Assembly (NCBI RefSeq): GCF_020421205.1
Contig: NZ_JAIZZH010000003.1
Span: 744,001-808,000 of the forward strand
Direction of reading: 5' to 3'
Length of the DNA stretch: 64,000 nucleotides
Source of the DNA: Hymenobacter pini
GTDB taxonomy: Bacteria > Bacteroidota > Bacteroidia > Cytophagales > Hymenobacteraceae
Positions 53,574 to 62,417 of the stretch are shown here, piece after piece. A program made the translations under genes and the position numbers. The notes under the pieces are model-generated. The model searched no databases, had not been told where the DNA came from, and was given only the letters and a program-made list of their open reading frames with translations. Each line of letters begins with the position of its first letter. The first letter of the stretch is position 1.

Positions 53574-53616
53574 CTTAAAAAAAGAAAGGCCGACCCTCGG
53601 ATGGAGAATCGGCCTT
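53574..53616 (-). terminator. Terminator for the minus-strand exported protein
   Basis: AAGGCCGA (53586-53593) pairs with TCGGCCTT (53609-53616). The A-rich flank at 53574-53587 becomes a T-tract on the minus strand, 23 bases after that gene's stop. It can also slow plus-strand transcripts from the M28 gene. Confidence 0.65.
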
Positions 53617-53638
53617 GTACTTTACTTGTAGGCTTGTA

Positions 53639-54184
53639 TTAGCTGTTGGCTTTGAACGAGCCCATGATCTGCTTGGCGACGTTTTCCCACTCCGGCTTCT
53701 GGCGGTCGGCACAGGTGAAAGTGCACATCAGCAACTTGCCTTCCACATCAGTGAAGAAAATCAACTGATATACTTCGTGGCCCAGTTCCGGCTTCATCAG
53801 CTCCATGTAGCCAACCTTGCGGCCGTTTACATCTTTCACGCCGTGATTAAACCACTTCGCTTCTTTGAACTGCTTGGCGTAGATCTTGTAGAAGTTATCC
53901 GAGTACATGTCGATCATGTCCTGATCGGCCGTATTGTCGGTATACGAGAAAGCAATGCTGGCTTCCTTGTTGTTGGTGTAGATAACACTGGGGCGGCTCT
54001 GGGCTTTAGCATAGTTAAAGTCCATTTGCTGCTCGCTCATCACCTCAAAACCCTTCGGAATCAGGATTTCAACACGCTCGCTCAGCACGCGCTTTTTCAC
54101 CAGTTCCACTTCAGCGAAGGGACGGGCAGCCATCAGCAACAGCATCAGGCAAAACAGGGGGGCAGAGAGTAAGACTTTTTTCAT
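53639..54184 (-). CDS. Exported protein of unknown function
   Basis: 181 residues with signal peptide MKKVLLSAPLFCLMLLLMAARPFA and mature part starting EVELVKKRVLSERVEI. Alternating strands and helices (VEILIPKGFEVMSEQQMDF, SIAFSYTDNTADQDMIDMYSDNF, YQLIFFTDVEGKLLMCTFTC) give an impression of a PsbP/TTHA-like alpha-beta fold, but I cannot name a family. This is one of the few exported proteins in the window with no Gln at +1. The start at 54184 opens the signal peptide; the longer frame to 54343 adds residues from AT-rich intergenic DNA. It has its own terminator and probably its own promoter within 54185-54519. Confidence 0.7.
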   Translation of the reverse strand: MKKVLLSAPLFCLMLLLMAARPFAEVELVKKRVLSERVEILIPKGFEVMSEQQMDFNYAKAQSRPSVIYTNNKEASIAFSYTDNTADQDMIDMYSDNFYKIYAKQFKEAKWFNHGVKDVNGRKVGYMELMKPELGHEVYQLIFFTDVEGKLLMCTFTCADRQKPEWENVAKQIMGSFKANS

Positions 54185-54519
54185 AATGCTAGACTGAAAA
54201 AAGGTGTGATTCAAAGGCTGATTTTTATCCGAAGAAAGAGAGGCTACTCTGTTTGGATAACACAATTTACGCACAAAAATGAGAGCTGCAAGTATTTTAC
54301 AAAAAAATAATTCAGAACTGGGTATATAGCAACTTGAAACCAACGCTAAAAACCGCTTAAAACACTAAAAAACAAGCATTTTGCGATTAAATCCAGTTTT
54401 GACTTAGAAAATACCAAACCAGGAAAAACACAATACCATGTTAGGAATGGTCTATCAGTTTCTGTACGCTCAAAGTTCAATTTACAGTTATTACGAAGCT
54501 CAGGCTCAGAGGTTAGTAC
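54185..54519. other. AT-rich intergenic region, no gene seen
   Basis: 335 bases, much more AT-rich than the surrounding genes, upstream of the minus-strand exported protein and downstream of yicC. No TAnnTTTG match, stable hairpin or ORF stands out. Confidence 0.4.
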
Positions 54520-55416
54520 TCAGAGAATGTTATTGATTTGTTCCTTGATTTTTTCGAGTTCCTCTTTCATGCTCACCACCAAGTGCTGAATGGTGGAATC
54601 GTTGGCTTTTGACCCGATAGTGTTGATTTCCCGACCAATTTCCTGCGAAATAAACGCTAATTTCTTTCCGGTGGGTTCGGGCAAACCGGCCGTTTCGGTG
54701 AAGTAGTGCAAATGGTTGACCAACCGCACCTTTTCCTCGGCAATATCCAGCTTCTCAATGTAGTACAATACCTCCTGCTCAAAGCGGACAGGGTTGAAGT
54801 GCTCGTTGCCTGATATGTCGGCCAAGTGGCTTTCCAGGCGCTGCCGGACCTGTTCAATGCGGGTGGGGTCGTGCTTCTCCACCTCGGCCAGCAAAATGCG
54901 GATACGGTCGACGTAACCCAGGATTTCGGTGGTCAGGGCCTGGCCCTCGTCGCGGCGGAACTGGTTGACGCGGTCTAGGGCTTGCTGCAGCAGCGGCAGC
55001 AGCTCTTCCCAGGGCGTTTCCTCCTCTTCCTCGGTGGCGGCGGTGGCATCGGAGGGGATGCGCAGGGCACCGGGCAGAGCGTGGGCTACGGCCGTTACCT
55101 GCTCCAGGCTCAGGCCGGTGGCCAAGCTTACCTGCAGCAACTCTTGGCAGGCGGTAGTTACGGCGGCCTGATTGACCATAGAACCCTGCGCACCCGTAGC
55201 ACGCGGGCGCGTGAAGTCAAGGTTCAGGTTCACCTTACCCCGAATCAGGCTTTTGGTAACTAGGTTGCGGATTTCCAGCTCGCGGTCCAGTAGGAAGCGC
55301 GGCAGGCGCAGGCTGAGGTCGAGGGTTTTAGAGTTGAGGGACTTAATCTCGACGGTGGCGGCGTAGTGGTCGGTTTCGCGGGTGGCGATACCGTAGCCGG
55401 TCATGGACTGGAGCAT
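54520..55416 (-). CDS. yicC: YicC-family endoribonuclease
   Basis: Single-stranded RNA endonuclease of the YicC/YloC family. The N-terminus LQSMTGYG is the family hallmark, followed by EIKSLNSKTLDLSLRLP; the C-terminal DUF1732 region has FEQEVLYYIEKLDIAEEKVRL and FISQEIGREINTIGSKAND, with the conserved Glu and Asp residues. 298 residues, normal. An acidic loop (ATEEEEETPWEE) lies in the middle. ATG at 55416 is chosen over the ORF start at 55494, as the SMTGYG motif normally lies within the first ten residues. TACTTTTG lies 25 bases upstream. Guanylate kinase (gmk), its frequent neighbour, is not adjacent here. Confidence 0.94.
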   Translation of the reverse strand: MLQSMTGYGIATRETDHYAATVEIKSLNSKTLDLSLRLPRFLLDRELEIRNLVTKSLIRGKVNLNLDFTRPRATGAQGSMVNQAAVTTACQELLQVSLATGLSLEQVTAVAHALPGALRIPSDATAATEEEEETPWEELLPLLQQALDRVNQFRRDEGQALTTEILGYVDRIRILLAEVEKHDPTRIEQVRQRLESHLADISGNEHFNPVRFEQEVLYYIEKLDIAEEKVRLVNHLHYFTETAGLPEPTGKKLAFISQEIGREINTIGSKANDSTIQHLVVSMKEELEKIKEQINNIL

Positions 55417-55440
55417 GGGCAGATTTGGGCAAAGTGGGCG

Positions 55441-55448
55441 CAAAAGTA
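55441..55448 (-). promoter_or_regulatory. -7 element for yicC
   Basis: TACTTTTG on the minus strand, 24 bases before the yicC ATG. No -33 TTG found. Confidence 0.45.
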
Positions 55449-55533
55449 CAGGTTTCACGCAGACAGTGAACGGCTTAGCTGGGCGGTAACACAAGCATAA
55501 CGTGGCCGCAATATTAGCATAACAGGGCCAGTC

Positions 55534-55541
55534 TAGCTTTG
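55534..55541 (+). promoter_or_regulatory. -7 element for the TonB-dependent receptor
   Basis: TAGCTTTG; its last base is the G of a GTG codon at 55541, so translation from there is unlikely and ATG 55565 is used. Confidence 0.45.
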
Positions 55542-55564
55542 TGAAACCTTTTTACGAAGCTCGT

Positions 55565-58411
55565 ATGCGGCGTTCTTTCCTCTTATTGTTTTTCCTGACG
55601 ATCAGCCACTTGCTCTTGGCGCAACAGGGCACGCTGACCGGAAAAGTAACCGATAAAAAAACCGGTGAAGGAGCCATTGGCGCCACGGTTTTGGTAACCG
55701 GCACCACCCAGGCCGCGCCGGTAGAGCTGGACGGTAGCTACACACTTAAACTGACGCCCGGCACCTACGGCATCACTATTCAATCGATTGGCTACAAGCC
55801 GCTCACGTTTACGGGCATCAGCATTCAGGCCGGCCAAGCTACTACGCTCAACGGGGCACTGGAAGAAAATGCCCAGGCCCTGAAAGAAGTAGTGGTGACC
55901 GGTCAGAAGCAGACCGGCACCGAGGTAGCCATGATTCAGGACTTGAAGAAGTCGGAAGTAGTGGTGAGCGGGATGAGCAACGACCAGATTGTGAAAACCC
56001 TGGACCGTGACGCAGCCGAGGTGGTAAAGCGCATTCCGGGCGTAACGGTGCAGAGCAACAACTTCATTGTAATTCGGGGCTTGGCCGAGCGCTACAACAC
56101 GGTACTGCTGAACGACGCCCTCACGCCCTCGGCCGAGGTAGATACCCGCTCCTTCTCCTTTGATATTCTGCCCAGCTCGGTGATTGACCGGGTACTGATC
56201 TTCAAATCCGGCTCGCCGGAACTGCCGGGCGAATTTGGCGGCGGCGTGGTGAAAGTGTACACCAAAAACTCGGTGCTGGAAAACTCCACCAGCCTCACCG
56301 TGTCGGGCTGGGCCCGCTCTACCAACACCTTCCAGGGCGGCTTTCTGCAGTCTAACCACAGCAGCACCGACTGGCTGGGCTTTGATGATGGCCAGCGTAG
56401 CCTGCCTAACGTGCTCAGCGGCCTGAACGGCACGGCGGCCACTACTACCTCCTCAGACCAGATTTCCTCGGCCCGCAGCCAGCTGCGCAACGAGTTTGTA
56501 CCGAGCCGCGTGACTTCGCGCCCCGATGCCCGCTTCTCGCTGGGTTTGAACCGCAAGTTTGAAATCGGGAAGGTGTACCTGAGCAACGTAACGTCGATTT
56601 CCTACTCGAGCACGCAGGAGCAAACTACCTGGCAGCGCCAGCGCTTCACGGCCTACAACCCCAACATGCCCGACCAGCTGCCGGGCAAGGCCTACGATTA
56701 CACGGATACCCGCAGCCTGTCGGCCGTGCGCCTGGGTATCATCCATAACTACCAGGCCCGTATCAACGACCGGAATACGGTGGAGCTGCGCAACTTCTTC
56801 AACCAGTATGGTACCGATGAAGTGGTGAACCGCCGGGGCAACAACTTCGACGAAGGCGAGCACAACGACTACGCCCTGCACTACCAGAGCCGCAGCATTT
56901 ACTCGGGGCAGCTGGGCGGCAACCACGACCTGGGGGCCACCCGCAACATGACGCTGACCTGGGCGGCCGGCTATAACTACGTAAACCGCAACGAGCCCGA
57001 CTACCGCCAGAACCAGCAGATCCGGCCCTACGACGCTAAGCGCCCCGGCGATGCGAACCCCGAGCCCTACCAGGTGGTGATTAACATTGTACCCACTACC
57101 AGCGCCCGGTTCTATTCCAAGCTGAACGAGAATACGTACATGGCCAGTGGCCAGCTGGAGCGCCGCTTTGCCGGCCGCGACACCACCAGCGCCAACCAAT
57201 ACAAGGTGCGGGCCGGTTTCTACGCCGAGGAAAAGGAACGTAAGTACGACAGCCGCTACTTCAACTACTTCTACGGTAACTACCGCTTCTTCGACCAGAG
57301 CATTGGGCAGCAGCCGCTGGAAACCATCTTCAGCCCCCAGAACCTGGACCCCAAAACCGGCCTAGTACTGCGCGAAGGCACCCTGCCCCAGGACCGCTAC
57401 ACCGGTAAAAACCGCCTGGTAGCCGGCTTTGTGAGCGGCGTACTGCCCCTGACCGAGCAATTGAACGTGACCGGCGGGGTGCGCGTGGAGTACAACCACA
57501 AGCAACTGCTGCCCGGCGACGGCGCCGCCGATAACTACTCGGAGAAGCGTACGTTCGTGCTGCCTTCGCTGAATGCCACCTACAACCTCTCGGAGCGCCA
57601 CTTGCTGCGCGGCGGGGTGAGCAAATCGGTGAACCGGCCGGAGTTCCGCGAAATTGCCGGGTACACTTACTACGATTTCACCAACAACTTTTTCATCGTA
57701 GGTAGCAACAACCTGCGCACGGCATCCATCTACAACGCCGACCTGCGCTACGAGTTCTACCCTACCCGCTCCGAGATGCTGTCGGTGGGTGTGTTTGGCA
57801 AGCGCTTTAAGGATGCCGTGGAGCAGACGACCCGCTCGGCCACCGGCGACCTGACCATGACCTACCAGAACGCTACCCGCGCCTACGACCTGGGCGTGGA
57901 AGTGGAGGCCCGCAAGTCGCTGATGAACATGACCGAGAACCGGTTCCTGCAGCACCTGTCGTTTGTGATGAATGCCTCGCTCATTAAGAGCCGCGTGCAG
58001 CTGGATACTACCCTCGAGAACAACCGCAACTTTGCCCTCACCAACCGCCCGCTGCAAGGCCAGTCGCCGTACGTGGTGAACTTGGGCGTGTTTTACCAGG
58101 ATGATGAGCGTCACTGGCAGGTATCGGCGCAGTACAACGTAATTGGCCCGCGCATCGCCTTCGTGGGCGACAAGGACCGCAACCCCTCGGTAATTGAGCT
58201 GCCCCGCAACGTAATTGACCTGGCCGTAACCAAGGGCATTGGCAAGCACCTGGAGCTGCGTGCCGGCATTCAGAACCTGCTGAACCAGGAGGTACGCCAG
58301 TACTACGACTTCGACCGGAACGGCCGCATTAATGGCATGGAAAACGGCGCGGCCTTTGCCCGCTACAAGCGGGGCACTTACTCTACGCTGGGCCTCACCT
58401 ACCGCCTGTAA
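55565..58411 (+). CDS. TonB-dependent outer-membrane receptor
   Basis: 948-residue receptor with signal peptide MRRSFLLLFFLTISHLLLA and Gln at +1. An N-terminal carboxypeptidase-regulatory-like domain (about 20-100; TLTGKVTDKKTGEGAIGATV) precedes the plug (about 115-235; VVKRIPGVTVQSNNFIVIRG and ERYNTVLLNDALTPSAEVDT) and the 22-strand barrel, ending TYSTLGLTYRL. The domain order matches CarboxypepD_reg-type TonB receptors, not SusC, and no SusD lies beside it. Instead the next gene is a T9SS beta-helix protein, suggesting a surface-capture and uptake pair. The substrate is unknown. A terminator separates the two genes, so they are probably transcribed separately or with partial readthrough. 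Confidence 0.92.
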   Translation: MRRSFLLLFFLTISHLLLAQQGTLTGKVTDKKTGEGAIGATVLVTGTTQAAPVELDGSYTLKLTPGTYGITIQSIGYKPLTFTGISIQAGQATTLNGALEENAQALKEVVVTGQKQTGTEVAMIQDLKKSEVVVSGMSNDQIVKTLDRDAAEVVKRIPGVTVQSNNFIVIRGLAERYNTVLLNDALTPSAEVDTRSFSFDILPSSVIDRVLIFKSGSPELPGEFGGGVVKVYTKNSVLENSTSLTVSGWARSTNTFQGGFLQSNHSSTDWLGFDDGQRSLPNVLSGLNGTAATTTSSDQISSARSQLRNEFVPSRVTSRPDARFSLGLNRKFEIGKVYLSNVTSISYSSTQEQTTWQRQRFTAYNPNMPDQLPGKAYDYTDTRSLSAVRLGIIHNYQARINDRNTVELRNFFNQYGTDEVVNRRGNNFDEGEHNDYALHYQSRSIYSGQLGGNHDLGATRNMTLTWAAGYNYVNRNEPDYRQNQQIRPYDAKRPGDANPEPYQVVINIVPTTSARFYSKLNENTYMASGQLERRFAGRDTTSANQYKVRAGFYAEEKERKYDSRYFNYFYGNYRFFDQSIGQQPLETIFSPQNLDPKTGLVLREGTLPQDRYTGKNRLVAGFVSGVLPLTEQLNVTGGVRVEYNHKQLLPGDGAADNYSEKRTFVLPSLNATYNLSERHLLRGGVSKSVNRPEFREIAGYTYYDFTNNFFIVGSNNLRTASIYNADLRYEFYPTRSEMLSVGVFGKRFKDAVEQTTRSATGDLTMTYQNATRAYDLGVEVEARKSLMNMTENRFLQHLSFVMNASLIKSRVQLDTTLENNRNFALTNRPLQGQSPYVVNLGVFYQDDERHWQVSAQYNVIGPRIAFVGDKDRNPSVIELPRNVIDLAVTKGIGKHLELRAGIQNLLNQEVRQYYDFDRNGRINGMENGAAFARYKRGTYSTLGLTYRL

Positions 58412-58436
58412 CCAACTCTTGCTTTACCGCTTACCC

Positions 58437-58471
58437 GCAGCCCGGCCCACTAGCCGGGCTGCATTGTTTTT
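58437..58471 (+). terminator. Intrinsic terminator after the receptor gene
   Basis: GCAGCCCGGC (58437-58446), loop CCACTA, GCCGGGCTGC (58453-58462), then ATTGTTTTT. Confidence 0.8.
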
Positions 58472-58614
58472 GGCACCTGCCGGGCCGTTGGGGGGGTAAC
58501 ACATTCTTAACGCTGGGTACTCGGAATGGTAACCCGCAACCGGCAATAATGCGGGGTGGGCGGCTGCACCTTTGTGGCGTCATTCTTCCTCCTACTACGC
58601 ATCGTTTCCATCCC

Positions 58615-60354
58615 ATGAAAAAGCTTGTACTCCCGGTTCTGACGGCACTACTGGTGGCCGGTTCCTCGCTTGCCACGCAGGCCCAGACGTCGTGCCCGGC
58701 TACGGCCTCCAACGTGGTATCGGTAGGCCTCGGCAAGCCCGACAAGTCCGGCTTTGAAATCACCCAGAACACCACCTGGACGCGCAACAACATCTACCTG
58801 CTCAACGGGGCCGTGTACGTGAACGACGGCGTGACGCTGACGATTGAGCCAGGCACCATCATTAAAGGTGACCTGACCAACCAGGGCGCGCTGATTATCC
58901 GGCAGGGTGGTAAGATTAACGCCACTGGCACGGCTACGCAGCCCATCGTGTTTACCTCCAACCAGCCGGCAGGCCAGCGTAACCCCGGCGACTGGGGCGG
59001 GCTGATTATCTGCGGACGCGCTCCGGTGAACATTCCCGGCAACCCCTCGGTAGAGGGCGGCGTGGTGGCTACCTTCGGCGGTACCAACTCGGCCGATAAC
59101 TCCGGCGTGCTGCAGTACGTGCGCATCGAGTTTGGGGGCATTGCCTTCCTGCCCAACAACGAAATCAACGGCCTCACGCTGGCCGGCGTAGGCTCCGGCA
59201 CCACCATCGACCACGTGCAGGTTACGGCCTCCGGCGACGACTCCTTTGAGTGGTTTGGCGGCTCGGTGAATGCCAAGTACCTGATTTCGCTGGGCGCTAC
59301 CGACGACGACTTCGACACCGACAACGGCTTCTCGGGCCGAGTGCAATACGGCCTGGCCATCCGCGACCCGCGCCGCGGTGACACGGCTACCGGTGGGGTA
59401 TCCAACGGCTTCGAGAGTGACAACGACGCCAACGGCTCTACCAACCTGCCCCAGACCTCGGCCGTGTTTACGAACATCACCGTTTTCCTGCCCACCTCGC
59501 CCACGCCCGCCTCGCCATTCAACAACGCCGATGGAGCGCTGATTCGGCGCAACTCCGCAGAGAGCATCTTCAACTCCGTGTTTGCGGGCCGGCCTTACGG
59601 GCTGAACCTGAACAGCAACTCGACCAACCTCACCACGGCCAATGCCGCTAGCGGCTCGCTGGCTTTCCAGAACAACGTGCTGGCGGGCTACGCCACCCCC
59701 GGCCGGGCTGGCCGCGTAACCAGCAACAGCGGCACCACTGCCGGCTTCAGCATCAACACGTTCCTGGCCAGCAACAACGACACGACCCGCACGGTAGCCC
59801 AGCTGGGCCTGAACGGCGACAACTTCGCTTTCGAAGGCAACTGCACCACCAGCAAGGCTTGCATCCCGAGCCTGCAGCTGCCCGCTGCTTCGCTCCTGAA
59901 CTCGGGCGCGGCTTTCACCAGCACCAAGCTCACCGGCAACGGTAACGGTGGCCCCAACAGCACTTTTGATGTGGTAACCTACCGCGGTGCTTTTGGTAGC
60001 ACCAACTGGGCTGAGGGCTGGGCCAACTTCAACCCCCAGATTACCTGCTACAACACGCCCGGCCAGGTGCTGGCGGTGAAGGCGGCTTCGGACCAGGTGC
60101 AGCAGCTGACGGTGTCGCCGAACCCCACGGCCGGCGAGGCCATGCTGAACTTTGAACTGAAGCGCAGCGGTACTGCCTCGGTGCGCGTGCTGGATGTAAC
60201 CGGCCGCGTAGTAGCCACCGTGCTGACGAACGGCAAACTGGCCGCCGGTACTCAGCAGATTGCTCTGCCCGCCACGCTCCAAGCCGGTGTGTACACGGCC
60301 CAGGTAACCACTGCGGAAACTCGCCAATTGGTGCGCTTCATTGTAACGAAGTAG
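58615..60354 (+). CDS. T9SS type A secreted protein, probable beta-helix
   Basis: Signal peptide MKKLVLPVLTALLVAGSSLATQA with Gln at +1, then about 480 residues with right-handed beta-helix character (GAVYVNDGVTLTIEPGTIIKG; GDWGGLIICGRAPVN; GVLQYVRIEFGG). The end is a T9SS type A sorting domain (LTVSPNPTAGEAMLNFELK ... RVLDVTGRVVATV ... QAGVYTAQV ... RFIVTK). 579 residues. Such proteins often follow TonB receptors in Bacteroidota, and this one does too. Probable surface location; no catalytic residues recognised. Start 58615 opens the signal peptide. CACCTTTG at 58567-58574 is one base off the -7 consensus. Confidence 0.9.
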   Translation: MKKLVLPVLTALLVAGSSLATQAQTSCPATASNVVSVGLGKPDKSGFEITQNTTWTRNNIYLLNGAVYVNDGVTLTIEPGTIIKGDLTNQGALIIRQGGKINATGTATQPIVFTSNQPAGQRNPGDWGGLIICGRAPVNIPGNPSVEGGVVATFGGTNSADNSGVLQYVRIEFGGIAFLPNNEINGLTLAGVGSGTTIDHVQVTASGDDSFEWFGGSVNAKYLISLGATDDDFDTDNGFSGRVQYGLAIRDPRRGDTATGGVSNGFESDNDANGSTNLPQTSAVFTNITVFLPTSPTPASPFNNADGALIRRNSAESIFNSVFAGRPYGLNLNSNSTNLTTANAASGSLAFQNNVLAGYATPGRAGRVTSNSGTTAGFSINTFLASNNDTTRTVAQLGLNGDNFAFEGNCTTSKACIPSLQLPAASLLNSGAAFTSTKLTGNGNGGPNSTFDVVTYRGAFGSTNWAEGWANFNPQITCYNTPGQVLAVKAASDQVQQLTVSPNPTAGEAMLNFELKRSGTASVRVLDVTGRVVATVLTNGKLAAGTQQIALPATLQAGVYTAQVTTAETRQLVRFIVTK

Positions 60355-60375
60355 TCAGCCGCAAAGCGACGAAAG

Positions 60376-60416
60376 AAAGAGGAAGCCCGGACGCTGTTCC
60401 GGGCTTCCTCTTTTTA
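60376..60416 (+). terminator. Intrinsic terminator after the beta-helix gene
   Basis: A perfect 16-bp stem (60376-60391 with 60398-60413), loop CGCTGT, followed by TTATTTC. Confidence 0.9.
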
Positions 60417-60496
60417 TTTCAGTACCGACCGATTGTTGTGTTTCGGCTACGCCTCTGTACGGCGGCCTGTTGCCGCACTGCTGTGGTTGCCGAGCC

Positions 60497-61903
60497 TCAG
60501 CCAGCGCGCCGGGCCTGCCACAGCTGCACTGCCAGCAGCAACCCCACGCAGCCGGTCCCAACGTATAGCACGCCGGCCTCCGGGAGCCACTGTGCCAGCA
60601 GCTTATGCAGCGCCCAAATACCTACTCCAAACCCGGCCAGCTGCCCGGTCCAGGCCCGTAGCGGCAACAGCTGGTACCATGGTTGGCCCAGCAGGCGTGC
60701 CGTGTGCCCCAGATAGTAACCAGCCTGCAGCCAGGTGCTGATAACAAAGGCCAGGGCTACCCCGCGCAACCCCAGCCAATGGTACAGCGGGTACATGAGT
60801 ACCAGTGCCACCAGCAAATCCAGCACGGCCCCGGTGGTAATAATGCGCCCCTGTCCCTTGTGCTGCAGCAAAGCCGTGAAGTTGTACGCTCGCAACGGGA
60901 TAACCAGGGACGAAAGCAGGAACAGCGGCACGGCGGCATCGTAGCGGTGGGTAAATACTACCCCAAACAGCTCCCCCCGAAACAGCACCAACAGGAAAAA
61001 CAACGGAAACACCAGCCTCCCCAGCAGCCGGGCCGTAGCTTTTAGCAGCTCTACCCGCTGCGAGTCCGACACTTCCGGTTCGTGGAAATGCAGCAACAAC
61101 GCGCTACCCGCCGCCCCCAACAGTATCGGTAGAAAGGGCACATCAATGGTGCCATTAAAATAAAATGCGAACAGCGTGGCCGGCAATAGAAAGCTTATTG
61201 CCAGCTTATCTACCCACCGGAACAGAATCTGCACTACTTCGTTCAGGGCCGTATGCACCCACAGGTTTTGCCGGCCGGCCGGCAGTTCGGCCGGTGACTG
61301 GCTGTGCTGAAATTGTCGTTGCGCCAGCCGAGCCAGGGCCAGCAGCCGCAGCCCATTGCCCAGCAATAGCAGATTCATCAACTGCTCACTGCCAAGCAAA
61401 TTGGCTACTAGCAGCACATGGCTCAGGGCAAACAAGCCAGCGTAGGCAATGCTGACCAGCGCCGCCGAACGGAACTGCCGGCCCAGCAGAACATAGGCTT
61501 CCAGCACTGCCACGGGTACATTCAGCAGCAGAAACGCCCCGCTCTGCCAGCCCGCAAACACGGAGCCTGTGGCGTACTGAGCCAGCACCAGCCCGCCGGC
61601 ACATAGGCCCGCCCACCCCGCCAGTGCGGCCCAGTGCTTAGGACGCAGCTGGCGGCCCAGGGCCGCCACGGTGGCCGCCGGGTACGTGAGCACCAGCGTA
61701 GGCAACCCCAGGCAGGCCACCACGTGCAGCACCTGCCACTGCACCCAGAAACTCTGGTAGCGGCCGTACCAGGCTGCCGGTGTGTGCCGGGCCAGCCACA
61801 CCAACGCCGCCACGCTGGCCAGCGTGGGAAAAAACCGGATGAGGAACAGGTAGGCGCTAGTGCCCAGCAGCGTGCTGCGCGTAGGTGCTCCGGGCTTGGG
61901 CAT
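60497..61903 (-). CDS. Second polysaccharide flippase (Wzx-like)
   Basis: About 468 residues with a dozen or more hydrophobic segments (LLGTSAYLFLIRFFPTLASV, GLPTLVLTYPAATVAAL, ALVSIAYAGLFALSHVLLVA, VALVLMYPLYHWLGLRGVAL) and the charged loops typical of the MOP exporter superfamily. It shows no close likeness to the flippase at 25844, so it probably serves a different glycan. The ATG at 61903 is used; an ATG at 61921 in the same frame is also possible. Either start overlaps the acyltransferase gene upstream by 47-65 bases, so they are co-translated. Last gene of the moxR-acyltransferase-flippase operon. Confidence 0.82.
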   Translation of the reverse strand: MPKPGAPTRSTLLGTSAYLFLIRFFPTLASVAALVWLARHTPAAWYGRYQSFWVQWQVLHVVACLGLPTLVLTYPAATVAALGRQLRPKHWAALAGWAGLCAGGLVLAQYATGSVFAGWQSGAFLLLNVPVAVLEAYVLLGRQFRSAALVSIAYAGLFALSHVLLVANLLGSEQLMNLLLLGNGLRLLALARLAQRQFQHSQSPAELPAGRQNLWVHTALNEVVQILFRWVDKLAISFLLPATLFAFYFNGTIDVPFLPILLGAAGSALLLHFHEPEVSDSQRVELLKATARLLGRLVFPLFFLLVLFRGELFGVVFTHRYDAAVPLFLLSSLVIPLRAYNFTALLQHKGQGRIITTGAVLDLLVALVLMYPLYHWLGLRGVALAFVISTWLQAGYYLGHTARLLGQPWYQLLPLRAWTGQLAGFGVGIWALHKLLAQWLPEAGVLYVGTGCVGLLLAVQLWQARRAG

Positions 61904-62414
61904 CACAGGCGGCGGGGTCAAGGTGACGGATGAGGCGGGCGGGGTTGCCGGCCACTACGCAGTAGCCCGCCGGGAAGCTGCGCGTTACCACGGCCCCGGC
62001 TCCCACCACGGTAAAGTCGCCGAGCTGCACGCCGGGCAGCACCACGGCCCCCATCCCCAGCCAGCAGAACCGGCCGATGCGCAGCGGCTCGGCGGCTACC
62101 CGCTCGGCGTTGGCCACGGCGTCGTGGTTGGCTGAAATCAGGCCCACCTGCGGACCCAGGTTGGTAAAGTCGCCCACGTACACGCCGTTGTCGGCGTTGA
62201 TGTACACACCGGGCGAGTCGCCGGGAAAAGTGCCGCGGCCCACCGTGAGGCGCTCGGGGCTGTGAATGGTGCTGGTGTGGTGCACGGCCCACGGCACGCC
62301 CGCGTTCTGGCGCAGCGCCCGCCGGAACAGCACGTCCAGCGCGTAGAAATGCATCGGCATTTCGGGCCGCAGGCGCAGCACCTGGTACACCCACTTTTTC
62401 AGCCCGTGCTGCAT
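61857..62414 (-). CDS. Left-handed beta-helix acyltransferase (WcaF/Xat family)
   Basis: 185-residue acetyltransferase of the hexapeptide-repeat class, acting on sugars in glycan synthesis. Repeats such as GVYVGDFTNLGPQVGLIS and GAVVLPGVQLGDFTVVGAG build the helix; the catalytic histidine is in ISANHDAV, and VVAGNPARLIR closes the domain as in WcaF. The N-terminal YQVLRLRPEMPMHFYALDVLFR is the usual helical cap. It starts 3 bases after the moxR stop and overlaps the flippase start, so it sits in the middle of a three-gene operon. With a flippase following, surface-polysaccharide O-acetylation is likely (inference). Confidence 0.87.
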   Translation of the reverse strand: MQHGLKKWVYQVLRLRPEMPMHFYALDVLFRRALRQNAGVPWAVHHTSTIHSPERLTVGRGTFPGDSPGVYINADNGVYVGDFTNLGPQVGLISANHDAVANAERVAAEPLRIGRFCWLGMGAVVLPGVQLGDFTVVGAGAVVTRSFPAGYCVVAGNPARLIRHLDPAACDAQARSTYAQHAAGH

Positions 62415-62417
62415 GGA

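Noticed and set aside
58648..60327. 559-residue minus-strand ORF
   Set aside because: Antisense to the T9SS beta-helix gene, which has a signal peptide and sorting domain.
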